Assembly (NCBI RefSeq): GCF_001424875.1
Contig: NZ_LMCT01000012.1
Span: 633,858 to 697,857, forward strand
Length of the DNA: 64,000 bases
DNA from: Kitasatospora sp. Root107
GTDB taxonomy: Bacteria; Actinomycetota; Actinomycetes; Streptomycetales; Streptomycetaceae
Direction: 5' to 3'
Part shown: positions 9,065 to 17,363 of the stretch, piece after piece
How the letters are laid out: each line of letters starts with the position of its first letter
How positions within the stretch are numbered: the first letter of the stretch is position 1
The notes under the pieces: generated by a model
What the model was told of the DNA's origin: nothing
What the model saw: only the letters and a program-made list of their open reading frames with translations
Databases searched by the model: none
Position numbers and translations under genes: made by a program

Positions 9065-10618
9065 CTACCCGACGGGCTCGATGAAGCCCTGCTCGGTCAG
9101 CATCCGCAGCGACTCGGGCACCCGGTCCCGCAGCACCACCCGGTCCTCGCCGAGCAGTTGGGCGATCGCGTCGACGATCTCGCCGGCCGGCAGGGTGCCG
9201 TCGCAGACCCCGACGAAACCGGCGCCCACGGTGTCCACCTTGGTGGCCCGCCGCATGCCCCGGTTGTGACGGAGGATCACATGCTCCGGGTCCTCCGCGC
9301 CGGGCGCGCCGATCTGCTCCTGCACCACGTCGTCGGCGAGCTGGTAACGGGTCGCCAGCAGCGCCGCGTCGTCGTGCGTCCGTAGGAAGTCCTGCCGGGC
9401 GAACCAGCTTTCGATGTGCGGGCCGAGCGGCTGCTCGACGGTGTGCGGCCACTCCTCGATCCGGACCGTCGGCTCGGCCGAACCGCCCGCCCGCAGGGTG
9501 ATCCAGCCGAAGCCGATGCCCTCCACCTCGGCGGCCTCGAAGGCGTCCAGCCACTCGCCGTACCTGGCCTGGTAGTCCGGCCCTGGGCCCCGGTGGTCGC
9601 CGCCGTCGCGCAGCCACAACTCGGCGTACTGGGCCACGTCCTGGACCTCGCGCTGGACCACCCAGGCGTCCAGCCCGGTCCCGGCCACCCAGCCGGCCAG
9701 CCGGTCCTGCCAGTCCTCACCCTTGACGTGCTGCCAGTTGGCGAGCAGGTGGCAGTAGCCGCCCGGCTCCAGGTGCGCGGCGGCGCCCCGGACGATGCTG
9801 CGGCAGAGCTCGTCGCCGGCCATCCCGCCGTCCCGGTAGACGAAGCGGCTGCCGGGCGAGATGACGAACGGCGGGTTGGACACGATCAGGTCGAACTTCT
9901 GCTCCCCGACCGGCTCGAAGAGACTGCCCTCGGCCGTCTCGAAGTCCGCGAAGCCGGACAGCGCCAGGGTCAGCGCGGTGAAGCGCAGCGCGCGCGGGTT
10001 GAGGTCCGTCGCGATGACCTGGCGGCCGTGCCGCGCGGCGTGCAGCGCCTGCACACCCGAGCCCGAACCGAGGTCCAGCACCCGGCGGGCCGGCCGCCGC
10101 ACGGCCAGGCTGGCCAGCGTGGTGGAGGCGCCGCCCACGCCGAGCACCAGGTCCTTCCTGGCCACCCCGTGCGCGGCCTCCCCGGCGCCGATGCCACCCG
10201 CGCCGCCGACCGCACAGCCGAGGTCGGACACCACCCAGGCATCCGCGCTGGGCAGCCCGGCCACCTCGTTGGCGTACGGGCGGACGTCCACGGTGGCCCG
10301 CACCAGACCGTCGCCGTCACCGTCGCCGTCACCGTCGCGGACCAGCCAACGGTCCGTCAGACAGTGCTCGACCGGCAGCGCGGCCGCCGCGGCGGCGTAC
10401 GGCACCGGCTGCTGGAGCAGGAACAGTCGCACCAGCGTCTCCAGCGGGGTGCCGCCGGTGGTCGCCCGCAGCGCGGGCACCGCCTCGCTCCGGGCCAGCG
10501 CGGCGTACCCGGTGGACCCGAGCAGGTCGAGGCAGCCGTCGGCGGTGTACGAGGCGGCGAGCAGCGCCTCGCGCAGCTCGGCGAGACGGGCGTGGTCAAG
10601 GACAGGGCTGTTGGTCAC
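9065..10618 (-). CDS. SAM-dependent methyltransferase with N5-glutamine-type NPPF motif
   Basis: 517 residues from a GTG at 10618. An N-terminal helical domain (about residues 1-130) precedes a Rossmann methyltransferase core: VLDLGSGSGVQAL (motif I), ATDLNPRAL, and VSNPPFV. The NPPF tetrad is typical of methyltransferases that act on amide or ring nitrogens (HemK/PrmC, RsmC and relatives). A C-terminal region of about 200 residues is conserved in actinobacteria (DUF7059/DUF7782-type architecture). The substrate is not known. Residues about 96-105 are an Asp-Gly repeat from a short DNA microsatellite. Confidence 0.75.
   Translation of the reverse strand: MTNSPVLDHARLAELREALLAASYTADGCLDLLGSTGYAALARSEAVPALRATTGGTPLETLVRLFLLQQPVPYAAAAAALPVEHCLTDRWLVRDGDGDGDGDGLVRATVDVRPYANEVAGLPSADAWVVSDLGCAVGGAGGIGAGEAAHGVARKDLVLGVGGASTTLASLAVRRPARRVLDLGSGSGVQALHAARHGRQVIATDLNPRALRFTALTLALSGFADFETAEGSLFEPVGEQKFDLIVSNPPFVISPGSRFVYRDGGMAGDELCRSIVRGAAAHLEPGGYCHLLANWQHVKGEDWQDRLAGWVAGTGLDAWVVQREVQDVAQYAELWLRDGGDHRGPGPDYQARYGEWLDAFEAAEVEGIGFGWITLRAGGSAEPTVRIEEWPHTVEQPLGPHIESWFARQDFLRTHDDAALLATRYQLADDVVQEQIGAPGAEDPEHVILRHNRGMRRATKVDTVGAGFVGVCDGTLPAGEIVDAIAQLLGEDRVVLRDRVPESLRMLTEQGFIEPVG
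10309..10338. repeat. Microsatellite coding for an Asp-Gly run
   Basis: Two and a half copies of a 12-bp unit alternating GTCACC and GTCGCC encode (DG)5 within the methyltransferase gene. Probably hypervariable in length. Confidence 0.7.
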
Positions 10619-10649
10619 CCGCCCATTGTCGCGCGGTGACCGGATCGGT

Positions 10650-11342
10650 TCAGCCGCTGGCGCTCGGCGTCGGCGTCGGCGTCGGAGCCGTGGACGGCGC
10701 GGCGCTCGCAGCGGCGGGAGCGCTCGGGTCGGCGGGCGTGGACGCGGTCGTGGATGCGGACGCGCTCGGCGAGGTCTTCGGGGCGGGCTTGCAGCCGGGC
10801 TGCTTGGCGATGGCGATGCCGAGCTCGCCGCTCTGCAACTTGTTCAGCCCCGCGGTGGACTGCTGCGCGAGGCGCTGCACCTGGTCACCGACGCTGCGCA
10901 GGGCATCCGCGAACTTCGCCTGCTCGGTGTTGGGCAGCGCGGTGAGCTTCTGCTGTGCCTCCAGGTAGCCCTGAGCCGCCTTCTTCAACTCGTCGGCGGC
11001 GCCCTGCTGGACCGCCGCCCCACCGTCGGTCTTCAGCTCACCGGCCTTGGAGATCGCCTCGGCGAGCTGCTGGTTGGTGGCGGCCAGCACCCCCAGGTCG
11101 GCCGCCAGCCGCTGCTGCAGCTCGGCCGGCTGCTCCCCGGGCACCACCTTGTCGCTGTCGGCGAGCGCGGTCTGCGACTGCGCTATCGGGCTCTGCGCGG
11201 AGTCACAGACCTTCTTGGCCCAGGAGTCGAGCGCGGCGGTGTCACTGCCGCCACCGCCGCACGCGACAGCGCCCGCTGCCAGCAGCAGACCGAGCACGGG
11301 GGCGGCCCACAGCCGCTTTTCGAGCTTCACATCAGGCTTCAC
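10650..11342 (-). CDS. Small secreted lipoprotein
   Basis: 230 residues. The signal peptide ends in a lipobox (AAGAVAC, modified Cys near residue 28), so the protein should be anchored outside the membrane. The middle is alpha-helical and rich in Gln, Ala and Leu (about residues 35-180), with possible coiled coil. The last 45 residues are a Pro/Ser/Thr/Ala tail of low complexity. Streptomycetes have a similar small secreted protein at this position. No enzymatic motif is visible; function unknown. Confidence 0.75.
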   Translation of the reverse strand: MKPDVKLEKRLWAAPVLGLLLAAGAVACGGGGSDTAALDSWAKKVCDSAQSPIAQSQTALADSDKVVPGEQPAELQQRLAADLGVLAATNQQLAEAISKAGELKTDGGAAVQQGAADELKKAAQGYLEAQQKLTALPNTEQAKFADALRSVGDQVQRLAQQSTAGLNKLQSGELGIAIAKQPGCKPAPKTSPSASASTTASTPADPSAPAAASAAPSTAPTPTPTPSASG

Positions 11343-11382
11343 GCTGCGAACCTACACGGCCCCGCACGGCCCCCCGAAGGGC

Positions 11383-11751
11383 TCAGGCCCGCTCCACCCG
11401 GATCGGATCCCCGGCCCGGACGGTACGCAGCACCCCGGGATCGCCGTCCAGCGCACCGAGCAGGTTGCAGGGGCTGGCCAGCCGGCACTCGTCAGCACGC
11501 GAGATCGGCGTCGGACCGTACGGGAGCGCAAGGCTGTCGCCGTCGGTCCAGAACGCCACCGTGCCGGGCTCGACCACCTGTTGGGCGTCGTCCTCGCGGG
11601 CCACCGAGACCGGGGTGCCGAAGTAGACCTCCTCGCCCCAGGTACTGGCGCTGGAATCGACCGGCAGGGCAGCCCAGAGCGCCTCGGAGGTGGGCGTCGA
11701 ACGCAGGGTGGCGGTGGCCTGACCGGCCGGCCACAGGATGCGAATCCGCAT
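11383..11751 (-). CDS. Cyclophilin-like fold protein
   Basis: 122 residues from the ATG at 11751 (MRIRILWPAG). Pattern and length suggest the cyclophilin-like DUF3830/TM1367 family: an N-terminal beta-strand, TSEALWAALP, then WGEEVYFGTPVS and GTVAFWTDGDSLALPYGPTPIS. In known structures of this fold no isomerase activity is established. Its position beside the bldG operon is conserved in streptomycetes. An upstream extension to 11820 exists but MRIRILWP is the family-like start. Confidence 0.65.
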   Translation of the reverse strand: MRIRILWPAGQATATLRSTPTSEALWAALPVDSSASTWGEEVYFGTPVSVAREDDAQQVVEPGTVAFWTDGDSLALPYGPTPISRADECRLASPCNLLGALDGDPGVLRTVRAGDPIRVERA

Positions 11752-11847
11752 GGGGAAGGTGTCCTTCTCTCGAACCGAAACCGATCGCGCCCGAGAGCAG
11801 GGAACCGCCTGCTTCAACAATTTGTCAATATCGACCCCGGCGGGGCC

Positions 11848-12273
11848 TCAGAGCTCCAGGGAATCCGGGGCGAGGCCCCAGCTCATCCGGATCAGGCCGC
11901 CCTTGGCCCCGGAGGTCACCTCGACGTCCTCGACCAGCGCGGTGATCACCGCGAGCCCGAGCGCATCCTCGGCGTCCTCACCCATCTCCTCGGCAGCGGA
12001 GCCGACCGGCGGCAGACCGGCCGGACCGGCCTCGTCCTCGACCTCGATCAGGAAACGCTTCTCCAGATCGGTCAACCCGACCCGTACCGCGCCGTCCAGG
12101 CCGCCCCGCTGATGCAGGCTCACCGCACGCGAGCACGCCTCGCCGACGGCGAGCCGCACCTCGTCGAGCACCGACTCATCGACTCCGGCGCGCCTCGCCA
12201 CCGCCACCGCCACGAGTCTGGCCGTACGGACATGCTCGGGAAGTGCGCTGAACCGAAGTTCGACCGTTGCCAT
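11848..12273 (-). CDS. Anti-sigma factor / serine kinase of the BldG pair (SCO3548-like)
   Basis: 141 residues from the ATG at 12273, which has GGAGGGG upstream. The protein is an RsbW/SpoIIAB-type GHKL ATPase: VRLAVGEACSRAV corresponds to the N box and the C-terminal half carries the degenerate G boxes (EDALGLAVITALVEDVEV). In S. coelicolor the gene just after bldG encodes an anti-sigma factor that BldG binds and antagonises. The spacing here (180 bp after bldG) suggests co-transcription. It would act in the cytoplasm in the switch controlling development and antibiotic production. Confidence 0.85.
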   Translation of the reverse strand: MATVELRFSALPEHVRTARLVAVAVARRAGVDESVLDEVRLAVGEACSRAVSLHQRGGLDGAVRVGLTDLEKRFLIEVEDEAGPAGLPPVGSAAEEMGEDAEDALGLAVITALVEDVEVTSGAKGGLIRMSWGLAPDSLEL

Positions 12274-12452
12274 TGTCTTCCCCTCCGGGATCACGCCTCG
12301 GACTCGCGCGGGCTGGCAGAAAGCGCCGCCGGGGCAGTGCCCACCACTCGCCACCGGCGGGGCCGAGGGCCCCGCCGGTGCGCGAACGGATGAGCTCAGG
12401 TGAGAGCGTCAAGGGCCGAAGCGGTCGCCCGCACCGGCCCGTTGACGACTGG

Positions 12453-12794
12453 TCAGTCGGTGGCGGCGACCGCGTCGTCCACCGAGGTGTGAATGGGGAA
12501 GACCTTGGTCAGACCGGTGATCCGGAAGATCTTCAGAATGCGCTCCTGGTTGCACACCAGGCGCAGCGAACCCTCATGCGCGCGAACTCGCTTGAGGCCG
12601 CCCACCAGGACACCCAGGCCGGTCGAGTCCAGGAAGTCCACGCCCTCCATGTCGACGACCAGGTGGTAGTTGCCCTCGTTGACGAGCTCGACCAGCTGCT
12701 CGCGCAGCTTGGGGGCGGTGTACACATCGATCTCGCCGCCAACCTCGACGACCGTACGGTCGCCGACAGTGCGGGTCGACAGGGACAGGTCCAC
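12453..12794 (-). CDS. bldG: Anti-anti-sigma factor BldG
   Basis: 113 residues from GTG 12794 behind GGAGG, matching S. coelicolor BldG almost residue for residue ([20 protein letters not shown]). STAS-domain protein whose phosphorylation site is the serine in DFLDSTGLG, here S57, the same number as in S. coelicolor. Unphosphorylated BldG releases sigma factors by binding anti-sigma factors; it is needed for aerial growth and antibiotic production. Only the last few residues differ from the model protein ([16 protein letters not shown]). First gene of a unit with the downstream anti-sigma gene. Confidence 0.97.
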   Translation of the reverse strand: MDLSLSTRTVGDRTVVEVGGEIDVYTAPKLREQLVELVNEGNYHLVVDMEGVDFLDSTGLGVLVGGLKRVRAHEGSLRLVCNQERILKIFRITGLTKVFPIHTSVDDAVAATD

Positions 12795-13015
12795 GGAACC
12801 TCCAGCACCTTGCCTTGCTACGTCATTGCGATCCTCGGCCGGATGGCCGTCACCGCTTTGGTCGCAGGCCGGGCACGGCACGGCCGTGGCAGTTGAGCCC
12901 CGGCGGTGCGACCCTCGGCCATGCGGCCGTCACGGCTTCATTCAACCACTTGCGACCATGCCCGCACGATGGCTTGGCGCGATTCTCCGCCAGGCCGGTG
13001 ACACACTGGGTCCCC

Positions 13016-15352
13016 ATGCCGCCCCGTCACCACCAGCCCGAGGCCCTGCTCGCCGCTCTGTCCGCCAGCCGGGGGCGGGCCGACCGCCTCACCCATACGG
13101 AGCATCTGGCGGCCCGTCAGGCCCGCTACGCGCCCTGGCCGGACGGAATCCGTCCGGAGATCGTGGCATCCGCGCAGGCCCTGGGCATCGAAGAACCCTG
13201 GGCACATCAGGCTGAAGCCATGAAATTGGCCAAATCCGGCCAAACTGTGGTGCTGGCCACAGGAACCGCCTCGGGCAAGTCGCTCGGCTACCTGGCCCCG
13301 GTGCTCAGCGAACTGCTGGACGGCACCGAGGCCCGCAACGGCCGGGGCGCCACCGCGCTCTACCTGGCGCCGACCAAGGCACTGGCCGCCGACCAGCGCC
13401 GCCGAGCCACCGAGCTGGCCCCGAAGCGGGTCAGGGCCGCCCTCTACGACGGGGACACCCCGCCGGAGGAACGCGAGTGGGTCCGCCAGTACGCCTCGTA
13501 CGTGCTGACCAACCCCGACATGCTGCACCGGGGCATCCTGCCGGCCCACTCACGCTGGGCCTCGTTCCTGAAGACGCTCGAGTACGTGGTCATCGACGAA
13601 TGCCACAGCTACCGGGGGGTGTTCGGCTCGCACGTGGCCCAGGTGCTGCGACGGCTGCGGCGGGTGTGCGAGCGGTACGGCTCCTCGCCCACCTTCCTGC
13701 TGGCCTCGGCCACCACCGCCGACCCGGCGGCCACCGCCGAGCGGCTGACCGGACTGCCCGCCGTCGCGGTGACCGACGACGCCTCGCCGCGCGGGCCGCT
13801 GGTCTTCGCACTCTGGGAGCCGCCGCTCACCGAGAACGTCGGCGAGCAGGGTGCCCCCGTCCGGCGGACCGCGACCGCCGAGGCCGGGTACCTGCTCACC
13901 GAGCTGGTCGAGCGAGGTACCCGCACGGTGGTCTTCGTCCGCTCCCGCCGCTCGGCCGAACTGGTCGCCCTGCAGGCCCAGGACCAGCTCGGCACACCAC
14001 TGGCCGCCCGGGTCGCCGCCTACCGGGGTGGCTATCTGGCCGAGGAGCGCCGGGCGCTGGAGCGCGACCTGCACTCCGGCCGGCTGCTCGGTCTTGCCTC
14101 CACCTCCGCGCTGGAACTCGGGGTCGACGTCTCCGGGCTGGACGCCGTCCTAATGGCCGGGTACCCCGGCACCAGGGCCTCGCTCTGGCAGCAGGCCGGG
14201 CGGGCCGGGCGGGAGGCCCAGGGCGCGCTGGCGGTGCTGATCGCCCGGGACGACCCGCTGGACACCTACCTGGTGCACCACCCGGAGGCGCTGTTCGCCA
14301 CCCCGGTCGAGGCCACCGTGCTGGACCCGGACAACCCGCACATCCTGGCCCCGCACCTGTGCGCGGCCGCCGCCGAACTCCCACTCACCGAGGCCGACCT
14401 GCCGCTCTTCGGACCGTCCGCCGGGCAGCTGCTCACCGTGCTCGAACAGCGCGGCCTGCTCCGGCAGCGGACCAAGGGCTCCTGGTACTGGACCCGCCGG
14501 GAGCGCGCCGTCGACTCGGTGGACCTGCGGGGCAGCGGCGGCAGCCCGGTACAGATCGTCGAGGGCTCGACCGGCCGGCTGCTCGGCACCGTGGACGCGG
14601 CCGCCGCCCACACCACCGTGCACACCGGCGCGGTCCACCTGCACCAGGGCCGCAGCTACCTGGTGCAGGACCTCGACCTGGAGAGCTCGGTGGCCCTGGT
14701 CGAACCTGCGGAGCCGCCCTACACCACCGCCGCCAGGGACCTCACCTCCATCTCGGTACTGGCCACCGACACCACCGTGGAATGGGGCGAGGCCCGGCTC
14801 AGCTTCGGCTCGGTGGAGGTGGTCAACCAGGTGGTCGGGTACCTGCGCAAGCGGATCTCCACCGGCGAGATCCTCGGCGAGAGCAAGCTCGACCTGCCGC
14901 CCAGGACGCTGCGCACCCGAGCGGTCTGGTGGTCCGTCACGGAGGACCAACTCCTGGACGCCGACATCCCGTTCGACCAGCTGCCCGGTGCGGCGCACGC
15001 GGCGGAGCACGCCTCCATCGGTCTCCTTCCGCTGTTCGCCACCTGCGACCGCTGGGACATCGGCGGGGTCTCGGTGCCGCTGCACCCGGACACCCAGCTG
15101 CCGACGGTCTTCGTGTACGACGGCCACTCCGGCGGAGCGGGGTTCGCCGAACGGGGCTTCCGGGGCGCGGAGCAGTGGCTGACCGCCACCCGGGATGCGA
15201 TCACCGCCTGCGAGTGCGAACGGGGCTGCCCGTCCTGCGTCCAGTCGCCCAAGTGCGGCAACGGGAACGATCCGCTGGACAAGGCGGCGGCGGTCCGGCT
15301 GCTGAACATCCTGCTGGCGGGAGCCCCGGTCCGGTCGTCCGAGGAGTCCTGA
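13016..15352 (+). CDS. MrfA/YprA-type DEXH helicase with C-terminal cysteine cluster
   Basis: Superfamily 2 helicase of 778 residues from the ATG at 13016. Motif I is ATGTASGKS, motif II DECH, motif III SATT, motif VI QQAGRAGR. The C-terminal DUF1998-like domain has the four-cysteine metal cluster CECERGCPSC...C of MrfA, a 3'-5' helicase linked to mitomycin repair in Bacillus. The start is uncertain: homologues in streptomycetes extend about 25 residues upstream with an FNHL motif visible here in frame, but no good start codon or ribosome site exists there; GTG 12998 is the alternative. Divergent from bldG (221-bp gap, no distinct promoter recognised). Its 3' end faces a pilus gene whose frame runs antisense into it. 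Confidence 0.88.
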   Translation: MPPRHHQPEALLAALSASRGRADRLTHTEHLAARQARYAPWPDGIRPEIVASAQALGIEEPWAHQAEAMKLAKSGQTVVLATGTASGKSLGYLAPVLSELLDGTEARNGRGATALYLAPTKALAADQRRRATELAPKRVRAALYDGDTPPEEREWVRQYASYVLTNPDMLHRGILPAHSRWASFLKTLEYVVIDECHSYRGVFGSHVAQVLRRLRRVCERYGSSPTFLLASATTADPAATAERLTGLPAVAVTDDASPRGPLVFALWEPPLTENVGEQGAPVRRTATAEAGYLLTELVERGTRTVVFVRSRRSAELVALQAQDQLGTPLAARVAAYRGGYLAEERRALERDLHSGRLLGLASTSALELGVDVSGLDAVLMAGYPGTRASLWQQAGRAGREAQGALAVLIARDDPLDTYLVHHPEALFATPVEATVLDPDNPHILAPHLCAAAAELPLTEADLPLFGPSAGQLLTVLEQRGLLRQRTKGSWYWTRRERAVDSVDLRGSGGSPVQIVEGSTGRLLGTVDAAAAHTTVHTGAVHLHQGRSYLVQDLDLESSVALVEPAEPPYTTAARDLTSISVLATDTTVEWGEARLSFGSVEVVNQVVGYLRKRISTGEILGESKLDLPPRTLRTRAVWWSVTEDQLLDADIPFDQLPGAAHAAEHASIGLLPLFATCDRWDIGGVSVPLHPDTQLPTVFVYDGHSGGAGFAERGFRGAEQWLTATRDAITACECERGCPSCVQSPKCGNGNDPLDKAAAVRLLNILLAGAPVRSSEES

Positions 15353-15828
15353 CGGTCCGGCAGGTCCGGCAGGTCCGGCAGGTCCCAGCGGGAGTCCCCG
15401 GCCGCCACCGGGTCGCCGTCGCCCCAGGCCCAGACCGGCCCCGCCCGGGACCGCGCCCGGGCCGGGCCGACCAGCAGCGGCAGACCGGTGACCGGCACCT
15501 CGACCACCACGTCCACCGCGTCGATCCCCTCCCGTACGGTGCAGCTGACCAGCCGGGCCCGGTGCTCGCCGGCGATCCGGGCCGCCCGCCCGCAGCCACC
15601 GTCCTGATCCAGCATCAGGTGCCCGGCGGCGGCCAGTGCGGCCAGGTCGGCGGCCGACTCCGCCCGGTGCCGGGCCGCCACCGCAGCGCCGAACGCCAGG
15701 CTGACCGCGAAGACCACGCAGCCGAGCATCCCGAGCGAGACCAGCCAGATCGTCGCCGAGCCCCGGTCCGGTGGCATGCCGGGGCGCTCACCCACCCCCC
15801 GATGGCCGGAGGGCCTCAGTCCGGCCAT
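14719..15828 (-). CDS. TadG-like pilus-assembly protein with long antisense-encoded extension
   Basis: The first 130 residues are a TadE/TadG-like pseudopilin (Rv3654c family): DRGSATIWLVSLGMLGCVVFAVSLAFG is a prepilin-type leader plus helix, followed by AESAADLAALAAAG. The expected end is near residue 150, but no stop occurs. The frame passes a DLPDLPDLPD repeat and continues about 210 more residues as Ser/Arg/Pro-rich sequence antisense to the helicase gene, ending at 14719. The tail is therefore probably a by-product of stop loss and not a domain. Start at 15828 overlaps the tadE stop by 13 bp. Confidence 0.6.
   Translation of the reverse strand: MAGLRPSGHRGVGERPGMPPDRGSATIWLVSLGMLGCVVFAVSLAFGAAVAARHRAESAADLAALAAAGHLMLDQDGGCGRAARIAGEHRARLVSCTVREGIDAVDVVVEVPVTGLPLLVGPARARSRAGPVWAWGDGDPVAAGDSRWDLPDLPDLPDRQDSSDDRTGAPASRMFSSRTAAALSSGSFPLPHLGDWTQDGQPRSHSQAVIASRVAVSHCSAPRKPRSANPAPPEWPSYTKTVGSWVSGCSGTETPPMSQRSQVANSGRRPMEACSAACAAPGSWSNGMSASRSWSSVTDHQTARVRSVLGGRSSLLSPRISPVEIRLRRYPTTWLTTSTEPKLSRASPHSTVVSVASTEMEVRSLAAVV
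15353..15386. repeat. 9-bp tandem repeat at the helicase/tadG junction
   Basis: Nearly four copies of CAGGTCCGG immediately follow the helicase stop. On the minus strand they encode DLPDLPDLPD in the tadG-like frame. Slippage here may have removed the original tadG stop. Confidence 0.75.
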
Positions 15829-16223
15829 CGCCCACCTCCGCCGGTCGATCCGATCACGTCCTCCCGCGCGGCCACCGCCTCGGCGTGCAGCCGCACCGAC
15901 AACGCCCCGCCGAGCCGCCCCGGCGCGGAGCTCGGCGCCTCGACCGTGACCCGGACGGTGTCACCGCCCGTCGCCACGCTCACCCTGGCCCCGGCCGGGG
16001 CGGCGGCCTGCGCCAGCGCCCCGGCGTTGCCGTCTCCCCTGGCCGCGGCCCGGGCGCCCACCCGGGCCGCGTCCACACAGCGGATCTGGGCGGCGGCCGT
16101 CACCACGCCCCAGAGCAGCAGCGCGGACAGCAGCACCAGCGCCGGGAGCGCCACCGCCGTCTCCGCCGTCACGAACCCACGGTCCCGTCGGCGTCCCTGG
16201 CCTGACGATTGGTCAGACCGCAT
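15816..16223 (-). CDS. tadE: TadE-like minor pseudopilin
   Basis: 135 residues from the ATG at 16223, overlapping the pilin stop by 11 bp. RRRDRGFVTAETAVALPALVLL is a prepilin leader with the G/FxTxE processing site and hydrophobic helix of TadE. The rest (VDAARVGARAAARGD..., then a beta-rich domain) is typical of minor pseudopilins of Flp/tad pili. Acts in the envelope with the pilin and TadG-like protein. Confidence 0.83.
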   Translation of the reverse strand: MRSDQSSGQGRRRDRGFVTAETAVALPALVLLSALLLWGVVTAAAQIRCVDAARVGARAAARGDGNAGALAQAAAPAGARVSVATGGDTVRVTVEAPSSAPGRLGGALSVRLHAEAVAAREDVIGSTGGGGRWPD

Positions 16224-16485
16224 GGAGCGCCCGATTGAGCAACTCGCTCAGGGCACCGGAGACCACCCCGCTGGTCACCACCTTGTAGAGCAACGCGGCG
16301 AAGGCGCAGGCCGCCACCGTCCCGACGGCGTACTCCGCCGTCGTCATCCCCGCATCAGCCCGGGCACCGCCCAGCCGGCGGGCCCGGACGGTCAGCCAGT
16401 CGACCCGGCGGCGCAGCAGCACCCGGATCCGCCGGGCCGGACCGGCCGGCCGGTGGTGCTGGACCGGCACAACGTGAACAGTCAT
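16213..16485 (-). CDS. Flp-type major pilin, DUF4244 family
   Basis: 90 residues from the ATG at 16485 behind AAGGGAG. A 46-residue basic leader ends ADAG/MTTAEYAVGTVAA: a type IV prepilin site with the glutamate at +5, followed by one hydrophobic helix to the end. This is the DUF4244 family found in actinobacterial tad loci and should be the pilus subunit. No prepilin peptidase gene is in this window, so processing must come from elsewhere. Confidence 0.85.
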   Translation of the reverse strand: MTVHVVPVQHHRPAGPARRIRVLLRRRVDWLTVRARRLGGARADAGMTTAEYAVGTVAACAFAALLYKVVTSGVVSGALSELLNRALHAV

Positions 16486-16532
16486 CAGAGACTCCCTTGT
16501 CAGAATCCGGATCAGAACGATGGCCTCGCAGG

Positions 16533-17363
16533 TCAGACCCGCTCGGCGAACAGTGCGGTCAGCCCCATCACCACCGGCACCACGCCGATCAGGACGAACG
16601 CGGGCAGGAAACAGACCCCCAGCGGCGCGGTGGCCAGCACCCCCGCCCGGCGGACCCGGGCGTGGGCGGCGCGGCCGGCGGCGGCCCGCTGGGCATGCGC
16701 CAGGCCGACCAGCGGAGCCATCGGTGGCGAACCGCTGACGCTCGTCCGGACCAGGCAGCGGGCCAGCGGGGCGAGCGGCGGGCAGTCGATACCGAGCCGG
16801 TCCCAGCAGACCTCCGGGGGTGCACCGAGCGCCAACTCGGCGGCCACACCCGCCAGTCGGCCGCTCATCGGCTGATCGACGCTGTCTGCCACCGCGGCGG
16901 CGGCAGCGGCGGGTGACGAGCTGGCGCCCAGACAGGCGGCCAGCAGCTCGGCAGCCAGCGGCAGTTGGCGGGTCAACCGCTCCTGCTCCAGAGCCGCCCT
17001 GCGGGCAGTCGGCGACCGGACCCTCGGCAGCCACCGCCGGGCCGCCAGGCCGATCAGCAACCCCACCACCAGCCCCGCCGGGCCACCGACCAGCACCGCC
17101 GCTCCGGCCCCGGCACCCACCGGGACGGCCCGGTCGAGCAGCACCGCCCGGGTCACCCCGCGCGCCCGCAGCGCCTGCCCGATCCGCCCGGCCCGGCGTC
17201 GGCGCCACCGGGCGAACGGCCGCCCGGCCCGGCCTTCCCACTGCTTGACCCGCCGCCTGACCCGTCGTCGAACCGACCGCCGCCGGACGGCCCTCAGCAG
17301 CTCGGCCCCGGCTCCGCCCAGCATCGGCCCGGCCAGCAGCCCGAGCAGTAACTCCCGTTTCAC
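16533..17363 (-). CDS. tadC: TadC-like type II secretion F-family membrane protein
   Basis: 276 residues, coupled to tadB by an ATGA overlap. It has a strongly basic N-terminal third, paired helices around residues 85-110, the conserved LPLAAELLAACLGASSSPAAAAAAV stretch of the F domain (about 130-155) and two C-terminal helices (about 235-275). With TadB it would form the inner-membrane platform driven by TadA. Confidence 0.85.
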   Translation of the reverse strand: MKRELLLGLLAGPMLGGAGAELLRAVRRRSVRRRVRRRVKQWEGRAGRPFARWRRRRAGRIGQALRARGVTRAVLLDRAVPVGAGAGAAVLVGGPAGLVVGLLIGLAARRWLPRVRSPTARRAALEQERLTRQLPLAAELLAACLGASSSPAAAAAAVADSVDQPMSGRLAGVAAELALGAPPEVCWDRLGIDCPPLAPLARCLVRTSVSGSPPMAPLVGLAHAQRAAAGRAAHARVRRAGVLATAPLGVCFLPAFVLIGVVPVVMGLTALFAERV

